Part shown: positions 42,391 to 50,713 of the stretch, one piece after another | Numbering within the stretch: the first letter of the stretch is position 1 | How the letters are laid out: every line of letters begins with the position of its first letter | From: VRUE01 sp963742535 | Lineage (GTDB): Bacteria; Actinomycetota; Thermoleophilia; Solirubrobacterales; 70-9 | Assembly: GCA_963742535.1 (NCBI GenBank) | Contig: CAVUMC010000002.1 | Coordinates: 1,116,001 to 1,180,000, forward strand | DNA: 64,000 bases | Direction of reading: 5' to 3' | Notes under the pieces: model-generated | What the model saw: only the letters and a program-made list of their open reading frames with translations | Databases searched by the model: none | Told to the model about the DNA's origin: nothing | Made by a program: the position numbers and the translations under genes

Positions 42391-42849
42391 GTGCCAAGCG
42401 ATCACACGCTCGCCAAGATCTCCAACTCGCTCGGAGCCACCGGGCTGCGTTGGGCGGGCAAACTGAACGTGCCGCTCTACCGGCTCAGCGGTGGTCGGAT
42501 CGGCGGCAAGGTCGGGCGCGCCCCGGTCCTGCTGCTGACGACGACGGGACGCAAGTCGGGGCAGCAGCGCACGGCTCCGGTCGTCTACCTCGCTGACGGC
42601 GAGAACGTGGTCGTGATCAACACAAACGCCGGCAACGCCAAGGTCCCGGCCTGGTCGCTCAACCTGAAGGCCAACCCCGAAGGCGAAGTCGAGCGTGGTC
42701 GCAAGCGCTACCCGGTCCAGGCCCGCATCGCCGAGGGTGAAGAGCGCGAGCGGCTCTGGCGCGAGCACAACGAGCAGTACGCCGGTTTCGACGATTACCA
42801 AGAGAAGCTCGCCCGCGAGGCTTCGGTAATCGTGCTCGAGCCGCGCTAG
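42391..42849 (+). CDS. F420H2-dependent (Ddn-type) nitroreductase family protein
   Basis: 152 aa from GTG 42391. The split beta-barrel family is recognised by LLTTTGRKSGQQRTAPVVYL, the NTNAGNAKVPAWSLNLKANP segment and the tail YQEKLAREASVIVLEP. Family members use deazaflavin F420, consistent with an actinobacterial host. The substrate is not predictable. The start coincides with the end of the region shared with the divergent NTF2 gene. Confidence 0.85.
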   Translation: MPSDHTLAKISNSLGATGLRWAGKLNVPLYRLSGGRIGGKVGRAPVLLLTTTGRKSGQQRTAPVVYLADGENVVVINTNAGNAKVPAWSLNLKANPEGEVERGRKRYPVQARIAEGEERERLWREHNEQYAGFDDYQEKLAREASVIVLEPR

Positions 42850-42866
42850 CGGGCTCGACCGAACCG

Positions 42867-44117
42867 CTAGCTGGCGTCGCGCAGCATCTGCGCCTCGGGC
42901 AAGGCGCGCAGCTTCTTCAGCGTGTTGGTCTCAATCTGGCGGATCCGCTCGCGGGTGACGCCGAAGGTCCGCCCTACTTCCTCAAGCGTCAGCGGCTCCA
43001 AGCCAGAGAGGCCGTAGCGCAGCTCGATCACCTGGCGCTCACGCTCGGGCAGCGCGTCGAGCGCCCGCCGCACCCCCTCCCGTTGCAGGTGCTCGCTCGC
43101 CTCCTCGAAGGGCTGCGCCACCTCTTCGTCGGCGACGAAATCGCCCAACTGCGATTCGTCCTCGTCGCCCACCGGCTTCTCCAGCGAAACCGGCAACTGG
43201 GAGACGCGCAGAATGTCCCGCACTTCATCCAACGGCCAGCGCAGCTCGGCGGCGATCTCGTAAGGCTCAGGCTCCCGTCCCAGTAACTGCACCAGCTGGC
43301 GCTCGACATGGGTCACCCGGTTCAGCTTCTCGACCATGTGGACCGGGATGCGGATCGTGCGCGCCTTATCGGCGATCGCCCGGGTCACCGCCTGGCGGAT
43401 CCACCAAGTCGCGTAAGTCGAGAACTTGTAGCCGCGGCGGTAGTCGAACTTCTCGACCGCGCGGATCAGCCCCAGCGAACCCTCCTGGATCAAGTCGAGG
43501 AAGCTCAGGCCGCGACCCAGATAACCCTTGGCAATCGAGACGACCAACCGCAGGTTGGCCTCGACCATCTGCCGCTTGGCGATCATGTCGCCGCGCTCGA
43601 TCCGTTTCGCCAGTTCGACCTCCTGGGCGGCGGTGAGCAGGTCGACCTGGCCGATCGAGCGCAGGTAGAGGCGCAGCGAATCGAGGCTCGGTTCGACCGT
43701 CAGGTCGAGCTCGGAAGACTTCTTCGCGGCCGCCGCGCCGCCGTTGGACTCCTCTTCGCGCTGTTCCTTGTAAGCGTTGACGCCCTCCTCGGCGAGGACT
43801 TCGACCCCCTGCTCGATCAGGTGAGCGTGCAGGGCAGAGATCTGCTCCTTGGTGACCTCGACCTCCTCGAGCGTGTTGGCGATCTGCTCGAAGGTGAGGT
43901 AGCCGCGCTCGCGGCCCAGCGCAATCAGCCCGCGCAGCTCCTCCGGCTCCGCAAACGGCTGTTCATCCGAATCCTGATCCAGTCCCTGAGGGACCGTCTC
44001 CAACGGTTCGATCTCGCTGCCTCCCGTACAGCCCTCTCCCCCTGGCAGGGGAGGCCGGCCCCAACGCTCCGGCCGCTGCGAAGTATAGGCAGAAGAAATC
44101 GGTTCGGTCAGGACCAC
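42867..44117 (-). CDS. rpoD: Primary RNA polymerase sigma factor (RpoD/SigA)
   Basis: 416 aa if started at GTG 44117; the frame continues to ATG 44168, which would leave 14 bp to the divergent gene. Region 1.1 (LRGLIALGRERGYLTFEQI) and region 1.2 (DSLRLYLRSIGQVDLLTAAQE) are present. Region 2 has NLRLVVSIAKGYLGRGLSF and FDYRRGYKFSTYATWWIRQA. Region 4 has LTLEEVGRTFGVTRERIRQI. All core regions of a group-1 or group-2 sigma-70 factor are complete, and region 1.1 argues for the primary factor. Confidence 0.93.
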   Translation of the reverse strand: MVLTEPISSAYTSQRPERWGRPPLPGGEGCTGGSEIEPLETVPQGLDQDSDEQPFAEPEELRGLIALGRERGYLTFEQIANTLEEVEVTKEQISALHAHLIEQGVEVLAEEGVNAYKEQREEESNGGAAAAKKSSELDLTVEPSLDSLRLYLRSIGQVDLLTAAQEVELAKRIERGDMIAKRQMVEANLRLVVSIAKGYLGRGLSFLDLIQEGSLGLIRAVEKFDYRRGYKFSTYATWWIRQAVTRAIADKARTIRIPVHMVEKLNRVTHVERQLVQLLGREPEPYEIAAELRWPLDEVRDILRVSQLPVSLEKPVGDEDESQLGDFVADEEVAQPFEEASEHLQREGVRRALDALPERERQVIELRYGLSGLEPLTLEEVGRTFGVTRERIRQIETNTLKKLRALPEAQMLRDAS

Positions 44118-44182
44118 CGGAAGCGTGCCTGAGTGGTGGGCCGATCGGGCCGGCACTCCTGGTCGCATAGGCTTCAGGGACC

Positions 44183-45193
44183 GTGGCCAGTCGCTCGACG
44201 ATCACACCCGCGCGCTCCGCCACCGACGTGCAGTCCGGTGTACCGGCGACCCAGGTCAGCCTCTCGCGCGTCGGCGTCACCGGCGTCGAGAAGGTGATTC
44301 GAGTCAATGCCGACGGCGCGGAGAACCTCTACCACGCCAACTTCGAGTGCTTCGTCGACCTCGAGCCGCGTCAGGCGGGGGTCCACATGTCGCGCTTTGA
44401 GGAAATCGTCGGCGAGGCGATCGACGAGGTCGTGCTCGGCGAGGCCTTCCGCGCCGAGGTACTCGCCGCCCACATCGCCCAGCGCGTGCGCGAGCGCCAG
44501 GGCGGCCGGCGCGCCGAGGTCCTGGTGGAGGCGCGCTATCCCGAGACCGTGAAAACGCCGGTCAGCGGCATCTCGACCCAGGAGATCTACGGTCTTTACG
44601 GCACCGCTGTCTCCTCGGAGCACGGCAACCGCACGGTGACCGGCGTCGAGGCCCAGGGCATGACCGCCTGTCCCTGCGCACAGGAGATGGTCGCCGAGCT
44701 GGGCCGCGAAAACCTCGCCGCCGCCGGCTTCGACGCCGAGCAGGTCGAGCGGGCGATCGAGGCCGTCCCCGTCGCCACCCACAACCAGCGCGGCATCGGC
44801 ACCCTCTACATCGGCTGCCCCGAGGGCGGCCCCTCCTGGATCGACGCGCCCGAGCTGGCACGCCTGGTCGAGAGCTCGATGAGCTCGGAGATCTACGAGC
44901 TGATGAAGCGACCCGACGAGCTCGCCGTGGTCGCCAAAGCGCACGCCCAACCCCGCTTCGTCGAGGACTGCGTGCGCGAGATGATCCGCCGCGTGGTCGA
45001 GGATTACCCCGACCTGCCGGCCGAGGCCTTCGTCATGGGCCGCCAGGAGAACCTGGAGACGATCCACCGCCACAACGTCGTCGCCGAGCGCTACGGCACC
45101 CTCGCTGAGCTGCGCGAGGAGCTCGCCAGCGGCGAGCACCAAGCGCGCCACACGACGATGCGCGAGTGGCTCGAGCTGCCGGCGGCTTCCTAG
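44183..45193 (+). CDS. GTP cyclohydrolase, MptA/FolE2 type
   Basis: 336 aa from GTG 44183. The family is recognised by DVQSGVPATQVSLSRVGVTG, HMSRFEEIV, SEHGNRTVTGVEAQGMTACP-CAQ with the active-site Cys, ATHNQRG and RHNVVAERYG. It converts GTP to a dihydroneopterin phosphate, the first step towards pterin or folate cofactors, using metals other than zinc-bound FolE chemistry. It is more similar in motif order to MptA-like proteins than to FolE1. It is divergent from the sigma factor and followed by palindrome copy B. Confidence 0.9.
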   Translation: MASRSTITPARSATDVQSGVPATQVSLSRVGVTGVEKVIRVNADGAENLYHANFECFVDLEPRQAGVHMSRFEEIVGEAIDEVVLGEAFRAEVLAAHIAQRVRERQGGRRAEVLVEARYPETVKTPVSGISTQEIYGLYGTAVSSEHGNRTVTGVEAQGMTACPCAQEMVAELGRENLAAAGFDAEQVERAIEAVPVATHNQRGIGTLYIGCPEGGPSWIDAPELARLVESSMSSEIYELMKRPDELAVVAKAHAQPRFVEDCVREMIRRVVEDYPDLPAEAFVMGRQENLETIHRHNVVAERYGTLAELREELASGEHQARHTTMREWLELPAAS

Positions 45194-45207
45194 CGAGTTT
45201 TCGTCAC

Positions 45208-45248
45208 TGCAACGTTTTACGGCTCTGCGGGAGCCGAAAAACGTTGCA
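45208..45248. repeat. GTGCAACG palindromic element, copy B
   Basis: 18-bp arms TGCAACGTTTTACGGCTC (45208-45225) and its near-exact reverse complement (45231-45248), with one mismatch and a 5-nt loop. It begins 14 bp after the GTP cyclohydrolase stop and ends 6 bp from the stop codon of the DUF559 gene. With copy C it brackets that gene. Confidence 0.85.
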
Positions 45249-45254
45249 CCGCAG

Positions 45255-46103
45255 TCAGGGAGCCAGCGAGGTGCGCACAAGACCGAGGAAAGGACGGGGG
45301 TTCGACTCGAGCATCTTGTAGGTGGTTCGATGCACGCGGTAGCCGGCCACTTCAAGGTCAACCGTTGACTGGTGGTCAAGCTCGAAGCTCGGTCGGTCGG
45401 CGTGGTAGCCGTAGCTGTCGGCCTCGACGATCAGGCGCTCCTTCGGCCAATAGAAGTCGACGCGCTTGCCCTCGACGAGGACGTTCACCTGCGGCATTTT
45501 CAGCCCCTCTTCCCGGCAGAGGATCAGGAAGTCCACCTCCGATGTGGAGACGGCGTCAGCAAAGCGAGGGTCCACCCGGGCGGCGACGCGCTTTAGGCGC
45601 TTGGCTCCCTTCCGGCCGCGATCGTGCTCGGTGAGAACCTTCCACAGTCTCGACCAACGCAGGCGACGACTCCGATCGGCCGTCACGAGATCATGCTCGA
45701 GCTGCCGCTCATCCAAACGCGAGGCAGTGTCGAGCAGGGTTCGCTCGAGAGTCGTGACCGGGATGCCAGCTTCTCTGGTGACGTGCTCATCGGGAAGCGA
45801 ACGGGTCTGGTGGAGACGAACGCCGTGCGGCCTGCGATGCCCGGAGACGCGAGTTACCTCTATCGGCCTGCGAGAACCCCTTATCCCCCAAAGCTGCGCG
45901 GCGATGAGCTGCCCGTCTTTGACCCGACTCTTGATCAACCCTTCGGTCAAGCCAAGGGCGATCAACTGCCTCGCCGCAACCACGCCGTGCTGTTTCTCCG
46001 CCAGCCGGCGAATCACCGCGGTCGTCGCTCGTTTCGGTGCAACGCTTTTCGGCTCGGTGGCGACCGAAAAACGTTGCACCGCAGGGTGGGGGGACTCGGG
46101 CAC
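45255..46103 (-). CDS. AbiEi-like N-domain plus DUF559 endonuclease-like protein, probable internal deletion
   Basis: 282 aa from GTG 46103. Residues about 26-58 form a winged-helix start (AVIRRLAEKQHGVVAARQLI). The sequence jumps from KDGQLI to AAQLWGIRGSRRP, lacking the roughly 40 residues (HRGVYAVGH...) that relatives have between them. The C-terminal part (about 185-275; VDFYWPKERLIVEADSYGYH) is a DUF559/Vsr-like nuclease fold. Residues 8-24 (VQRFSVATEPKSVAP) are encoded by palindrome copy C, and copy B lies just beyond the stop. Its role in defence or mobility is unknown. Confidence 0.7.
   Translation of the reverse strand: MPESPHPAVQRFSVATEPKSVAPKRATTAVIRRLAEKQHGVVAARQLIALGLTEGLIKSRVKDGQLIAAQLWGIRGSRRPIEVTRVSGHRRPHGVRLHQTRSLPDEHVTREAGIPVTTLERTLLDTASRLDERQLEHDLVTADRSRRLRWSRLWKVLTEHDRGRKGAKRLKRVAARVDPRFADAVSTSEVDFLILCREEGLKMPQVNVLVEGKRVDFYWPKERLIVEADSYGYHADRPSFELDHQSTVDLEVAGYRVHRTTYKMLESNPRPFLGLVRTSLAP
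46036..46080 (-). repeat. GTGCAACG palindromic element, copy C (inside a coding region)
   Basis: 17-bp arms beginning GGTGCAACGCTTTTCGG (46036-46052) and ending at 46080, with one mismatch and an 11-nt loop. It is read in-frame at the N-terminus of the DUF559 protein as VQRFS...VAP, as in copy A. The outer 21 bp (CTGCGGTGCAACGTTTTTCG plus one) are identical to copy B in the same orientation. Confidence 0.85.
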
Positions 46104-46210
46104 GGCGTGACTGTCCCAGGGGTGGACGCGCCGGTGGTGCGCACGGTGTGACGAGTTAGTGGCAGCTCGGTGGCAGACCTTGCGAATGTCTACGCGCCGG
46201 GCGCGAACTA

Positions 46211-46780
46211 CTAGCTCGGCTCTGTCTTTGCCGCCGCCCGCGCCGCCCGCTCGGCCTCGATCCGGCGGCGCAGGCCGAAGAAGTAGTCGGCGCCGCTGAT
46301 CAAGGTGACGGCGACGGCGAGGTAGACGAGGATGTCGACCCAGGCCGGTGCCGGGTTGGTCGCGATCAGGGCGATCACGGCGGCAATCTGCAGGACGGTC
46401 TTCAGCTTGCCGAGCCAGCTGGCGGCGATCACGACGCCGCGCTCGGCCGCGATCACCCGCATCATCGTCACCGCGAACTCGCGGGCGATGATCACCATCG
46501 CCACCCAGGCTTCGAGCCGGTTGAGCGAGACGAGCGAGACCAGGGCGGCGACGATCAGCAGCTTGTCGGCGATCGGGTCCATCAGCTTGCCGAAGGTGGT
46601 GACGGCGTCGCGCGAGCGAGCGAAGTAGCCGTCGAGGCCGTCGGTGGCGGCGGCCAAAGCGAAGACCGCGGCCGCGAAGGTGTCGCCGTTCGGCGTCTCA
46701 CCGAGCAGGGCGACGACCACCACCGGCACCGCAAGGATGCGCAACAGCGTCAGCGCGTTGGGCAGGTTGAGCGGAAACAT
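46211..46780 (-). CDS. pgsA: CDP-diacylglycerol-glycerol-3-phosphate 3-phosphatidyltransferase
   Basis: 189 aa. It starts with NLPNALTLLRILAVP, typical of PgsA. The CDP-alcohol phosphotransferase motif DG-x2-AR-x8-G-x3-D-x3-D is complete (DGYFARSRDAVTTFGKLMDP, then IAD). About five membrane helices are seen. It makes phosphatidylglycerol phosphate in the membrane. The palindromic element of family 2 and a GGAGGAGAG ribosome site lie directly upstream. Confidence 0.93.
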   Translation of the reverse strand: MFPLNLPNALTLLRILAVPVVVVALLGETPNGDTFAAAVFALAAATDGLDGYFARSRDAVTTFGKLMDPIADKLLIVAALVSLVSLNRLEAWVAMVIIAREFAVTMMRVIAAERGVVIAASWLGKLKTVLQIAAVIALIATNPAPAWVDILVYLAVAVTLISGADYFFGLRRRIEAERAARAAAKTEPS

Positions 46781-46805
46781 CCGCTCACTCCCTCTCCTCC
46801 TGCGG

Positions 46806-46852
46806 CCGATGGGCCTTAAACGTGTCCATATGTCACGCTTTCGGCCCGTCGG
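46806..46852. repeat. Palindromic element, family 2, copy 2
   Basis: Arms CCGATGGGCC (46806-46815) and GGCCCGTCGG (46843-46852) with one mismatch enclose a loop holding ACGTGTCCATATGTCACG. Positions 46811-46838 match copy 1 (5228 to 5201, opposite strand) with two differences. The stop codon of the MMPL gene lies inside it, so it overlaps coding sequence and continues towards pgsA. Confidence 0.75.
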
Positions 46853-49046
46853 CGGCTGAAGCGGCGGCGAGAGCCGCGTCGCGGCGGGCGAAGTAGTCCT
46901 CGCCCTCGATGCTGATGTGGGGGACGACGCGTTCCATCCAGTTCGGCATCCACCAGGCCCATTTGCCCATCAGGACCATGATCGCCGGCACCAGCAGGCA
47001 GCGGACCAGGGTCGAGTCGATCGCGATCGCGACGGCGAGGCCGACGCCGAACTCCTTGACGATCGGGTTGCCGTTGAGGACGAAGCTGGTGAAGACACAG
47101 ACCATGATCGCCGCCGCCGAGGTGATCACCCGGCCGGTATTGGCGAGGCCTTCGATCACCGCCTCCTTCTCGTCACCGGTCTGTTTGTAGTGCTCGCGCA
47201 TCTGCGTCAGCAGGAAGACCTCGTAGTCCATCGAGAGCCCGAAGAGGATGGCGAACATCAGCAACGGCACGAAGCTGACGATCGGAATCGGGTGGTCGAG
47301 GCCGATCAGCGAAGAGCCCCAGCCGAGCTGGAATACGGCGGTGACGACGCCGTAGGCGGCCGCGACCGAGATCAGGTTCATCGCCGCCGCCTTGATCGGG
47401 ATCAGCAGCGAGCGGAAAGCGAGCAGCAGGACGACGAAGCTGAGCAGGACGACGATGCCGATCATCAGCGGCAGCTTGTCGCTGATCTGTGTAGCGAGGT
47501 CGATGTAGCCGGCGGTCTGGCCGCCGACGTAGGAGTTCGTCGAGGTGCCTTTCAGGGCGTCCGGGACGACTTCATCGCGCAGGTCTTCGACCAGGGTGAC
47601 GGTCTCATCCGCCCAAGGCGCCGACTTGGAGACGACGGTAAAGACCGCGTAGGTGCCGGTCTTGTCGAAGGTCGGTTCGGAGACCTGGGCGACGTCGGAA
47701 GCGGCCCCGACCGTCTTCACCAGTTTCGGCAGCACAGCTTTCGCTTCCTTTGCGCTTTCGAATTCCGAAGCGATCAAGAGCGGGCCGTTGACACCAGGAC
47801 CAAAGCCCTGGGTGAGCCCGTCGTAGGCCTGGCGCGCGGTGGTCGACTTGGGCAGGGCGCTGATGTCGTTCTGGCCGAGCTCGAGCTGGAGCAGCGGAAT
47901 CGCGAGGACGATCAGGATCGCCAGCGAGGCAACTGCCGAGCGCCAGGGCCGATCGGCAACGCCGCGGGCCCAGCGCCGCCAGCCGTGCGGTTCCTTGTCG
48001 TCCGGGTGCGTTTTGCCGAACTGGACGCGCAGCGAGTTGATCCGGTAGTCGAGCGCACCGAGCATGGCCGGCAGCAGGGTCGTCGCCGCCAGAACCGCGA
48101 TGACCACCGCGATCCCCGCGGTGAAGCCGAGCGTGCTGACCAGCGGAATACCAGCGAAGGCGAGTGAGCAGAGTGCGATCACGACGGTGAAGCCGGCGAA
48201 GACCACGGCGCCGCCCGCGGTCGCAGCCGCGCGCGCTGCCGACTCCCGGATTTCCATCCCATCGGCGATCTGCAGCTTGTGGCGGGTGACGATGAAGAGG
48301 GCGTAGTCGATGCCGACGCCGAGCCCGATCATCGTCGCCAGGGTCGAGGCGACGCTCGGTACCTGGACCACGTGCTCGAGCAGGCGGATGATCGAGAGCG
48401 AGCAGGCGAGGCCGATGATCGCCGAGGAGATCGGCAGCACCATCGCCGTTGCCGTGCCGAAGGCGAAGAGCAGGATCACGATCGCGGCGGCGATGCCGAT
48501 CGCGTCGCTCGCCCCGGTGTCTGGCTTGGAGAGCTGCGAGCCGACGTAAGCCCCGACCGAGACCTTGATCCCGACCGCTTCCGCGGGTTTGCCGGCGTCG
48601 AGCACGGCGTTGGCCTGGGCTTCGGTGAGTTCGCCGGGACCGACGCTGAGGATGACCGGCGAGTAGGCGACCGAGTGGTCTTTGCTGAGGAAGGCGGCAC
48701 CCTCGGGACTGAGCGGGCTGACCGCGGAGTTGACGTCGTGCAGTTTGTTGAGGCGCTTGACGCTTTCTTCGACCGCCGCTGCCTGCTTGGGCGCGGTCAG
48801 CGTCCCCCCCGCCTTCGCCACGAAAACCAGCGGATTACTGCCGTAGGCCTGTTCGGGCAGGTTGTCTTCGAGCAGTTCGGTGGCTTGGGTAGAGCCGGTG
48901 CCAGGGAGCGTCAGGTTGTCGTTGGTCTTGCTCTCGCCTGCCTGACCGAGGAGGACCAACCCGACGGCGAGCACGATCCAGGCCCCGATGACGGGCCAGT
49001 GGTGACGAGCGCAGAAGCGCCCAATCGCGTAGAGAGGCCCTGTCAC
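46833..49046 (-). CDS. MMPL family RND transporter
   Basis: 737 aa from GTG 49046 (VTGPLYAIGRF); a longer frame to 49103 overlaps the ferritin-like gene. Two halves each have one helix, a large extracytoplasmic loop and five clustered helices. LGVGIDYALFIVTRHK and FGLSMDYEVFLLTQMREHY carry the GxxxDY proton-relay motifs of MmpL proteins. It probably exports lipids or hydrophobic compounds. It follows the ferritin-like lipoprotein gene by 7 bp. The stop lies in palindrome family 2. Confidence 0.92.
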   Translation of the reverse strand: MTGPLYAIGRFCARHHWPVIGAWIVLAVGLVLLGQAGESKTNDNLTLPGTGSTQATELLEDNLPEQAYGSNPLVFVAKAGGTLTAPKQAAAVEESVKRLNKLHDVNSAVSPLSPEGAAFLSKDHSVAYSPVILSVGPGELTEAQANAVLDAGKPAEAVGIKVSVGAYVGSQLSKPDTGASDAIGIAAAIVILLFAFGTATAMVLPISSAIIGLACSLSIIRLLEHVVQVPSVASTLATMIGLGVGIDYALFIVTRHKLQIADGMEIRESAARAAATAGGAVVFAGFTVVIALCSLAFAGIPLVSTLGFTAGIAVVIAVLAATTLLPAMLGALDYRINSLRVQFGKTHPDDKEPHGWRRWARGVADRPWRSAVASLAILIVLAIPLLQLELGQNDISALPKSTTARQAYDGLTQGFGPGVNGPLLIASEFESAKEAKAVLPKLVKTVGAASDVAQVSEPTFDKTGTYAVFTVVSKSAPWADETVTLVEDLRDEVVPDALKGTSTNSYVGGQTAGYIDLATQISDKLPLMIGIVVLLSFVVLLLAFRSLLIPIKAAAMNLISVAAAYGVVTAVFQLGWGSSLIGLDHPIPIVSFVPLLMFAILFGLSMDYEVFLLTQMREHYKQTGDEKEAVIEGLANTGRVITSAAAIMVCVFTSFVLNGNPIVKEFGVGLAVAIAIDSTLVRCLLVPAIMVLMGKWAWWMPNWMERVVPHISIEGEDYFARRDAALAAASAADGPKA

Positions 49047-49053
49047 GCGGCCA

Positions 49054-49677
49054 TCATCCCTTGCTCCGCGGCGGCGCGGGCGGCGGAATGTCGCCGGTCT
49101 CAAAGGCGTCGGGGACAGAGGCGGCCAGATTCGCTCCGAGCAGTTGACGCAGCGCGGCTACGTGCTGGGCGTGACTGGCGGCCAGAGCGGGGGCGAGCAT
49201 GCGCGGCGCCGTCGTCTGCAGGTGAGGATTCGCGTCAAGCGCCGAGGAGAGCGAGGCGTTCTCCATTTCATAGGCGAGCAGCAGGGCGTCTTCGCGGGTC
49301 TTCGGCGCCGGCTCTTCGAGCTTGGCCGCTTCCGCATCGGTTTCGCCGCCGATACCGCGGATCGCCTTGGTCACCGCATCGATATGAGCCTGATCCTGAC
49401 CGCGAAACTGAGCGGCCACGGCAAGGGCCTGCCCGCGCAGCAATGGCAGGGCCTGCTGGTAGGCGTCGACGGTGGTCAGTTCCTGTCCCAGCACCGCGTT
49501 GAGGATCTCCACGTCCCCGGCCTTGTCGCTATCCGTAGCGGCCCCATGACCGCTCTTCCCGCAACCAACCAGCGCCAAGGCAAGGGCCATCAGAAAGACG
49601 GCGACGCGACCGAGGCCGCGCCGCCGACTGCTGATGGCAATTGCTCGCTTCGAACCCATGAGGAGGGCGCGAAGCAT
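49054..49677 (-). CDS. Ferritin-like domain lipoprotein
   Basis: 207 aa from ATG 49677 (or 49659). A signal peptide with lipobox LVGC near residue 39 is followed by a four-helix ferritin-like domain: ILNAVLGQELTTVDAYQQAL, RGQDQAHIDAVTKAI, LAYEMENASLSSAL and ASHAQHVAALRQLLG supply Glu/His positions usual for this fold. Whether it binds iron is not certain. It precedes and probably shares a transcript with the MMPL transporter. Confidence 0.75.
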   Translation of the reverse strand: MLRALLMGSKRAIAISSRRRGLGRVAVFLMALALALVGCGKSGHGAATDSDKAGDVEILNAVLGQELTTVDAYQQALPLLRGQALAVAAQFRGQDQAHIDAVTKAIRGIGGETDAEAAKLEEPAPKTREDALLLAYEMENASLSSALDANPHLQTTAPRMLAPALAASHAQHVAALRQLLGANLAASVPDAFETGDIPPPAPPRSKG

Positions 49678-49716
49678 AAGAGGAGTTCTAGCCGCTTTTA
49701 CTCAAAAAATCCAGAG

Positions 49717-50364
49717 CTACTTGACTGCCTTCTTGCTCCGGCCCTTCTTGAGGCCTTTGGCGGACTTCGCCTCGGCCGAAACACCCTGGAAGTTCATGAC
49801 GACCGCGGTGGCCGAAATCCCCTCCTCGTCCGACTTGGCCAAACGCTTGGCGCTGTCTGCATGGATCTGAATGACACGCTCAAGCGTTTCAGCTGCCAAA
49901 TCGACTGATTCGGTCCAGCCCTGCTCATCGACGATTCCTGGCGTCCAGCTGAGATGGCGATCGTCCCGAGCATCGAATGTCCCGCCTTCCAGCGCCGCGA
50001 AGACGTCCTCGACAATCATCTGAATGCTCGCCACGCTGACACCAGGCTTGATTGAGTCCGGCAGGGTGCGCCAGTCCTGGTCAGTCAGGAAAGCTCTCTC
50101 CGTCGCGCGGTAGTAGTGCTCAACCGCCCCGCGGCGGGGCTCTGTCTTGACCATTTCAATGCACTCGAAGTCCTTTAGGACTTTGACGTGGTAGCTGACC
50201 TGGCTCAGCCCCTCTTCGAGCTCCTTGGAGAGTTCGTTCGGGCTTGCCATCCGCTCGTTGAGGATGGTCAAGATTTCAACGCGAAGCGGATGCGCAAGCG
50301 CCTTCACAAGGCGTTGATCCACCCCATTTTTGCTTCTGTTTTTGGTCTTGGTCTTTGCGGCCAA
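49717..50364 (-). CDS. ArsR-type winged-helix regulator
   Basis: 215 aa. The N-terminus is Lys-rich, then an ArsR-like HTH (LVKALAHPLRVEILTILNER and LSQVSYHVKVLKDFECIEMV). The C-terminal half (about 105-185) has DDRHLSWTPGIVDEQGWTES and ETLERVIQIHADSAKRLA, shared with the paralogue at 51369. No metal-binding Cys/His set is evident. The tail is basic (GLKKGRSKKAVK). Confidence 0.85.
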   Translation of the reverse strand: MAAKTKTKNRSKNGVDQRLVKALAHPLRVEILTILNERMASPNELSKELEEGLSQVSYHVKVLKDFECIEMVKTEPRRGAVEHYYRATERAFLTDQDWRTLPDSIKPGVSVASIQMIVEDVFAALEGGTFDARDDRHLSWTPGIVDEQGWTESVDLAAETLERVIQIHADSAKRLAKSDEEGISATAVVMNFQGVSAEAKSAKGLKKGRSKKAVK

Positions 50365-50713
50365 AGCGACTCCTCATTTTCGTTATTACAGCTTGAACCA
50401 CTCCATGGTATTGGACGCAAAGCCTAATTTCCAAGCCGAAAGTGGGTATTTGCAGGCCTAGAACTTAATACTGGAACTTTTTCCAGCATTCGATCGGTCT
50501 AAAGCATCGAATCGGATGGGTCGCGACCCCCAACCGCAAGAGCTGACGATTGCGAAGGGGGTGAGGCAGGGTGAAGATTGTCAAGACCGAGCAGGTCGTA
50601 CCGCTGCTCTCGATCAACAAGACACGCTAGGCGTGCGCGCGTTGGGGTGGGTCGATTCTTCGGGCTCAAAGGATCGGCCCACCGCTCTGCCGCGCATCGA
50701 ACTTCGTGATTCA
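50365..50713. other. Noncoding stretch between regulator and UDG genes
   Basis: About 350 bp serving as the divergent promoter region of the regulator (minus) and the UDG gene (plus). The left part near 50370-50500 is AT-richer than the rest. It contains the dyad CTGGAA-CTTT-TTCCAG (50471-50486), a possible operator. Open frames here look like overlap shadows without a recognisable product. Confidence 0.45.
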
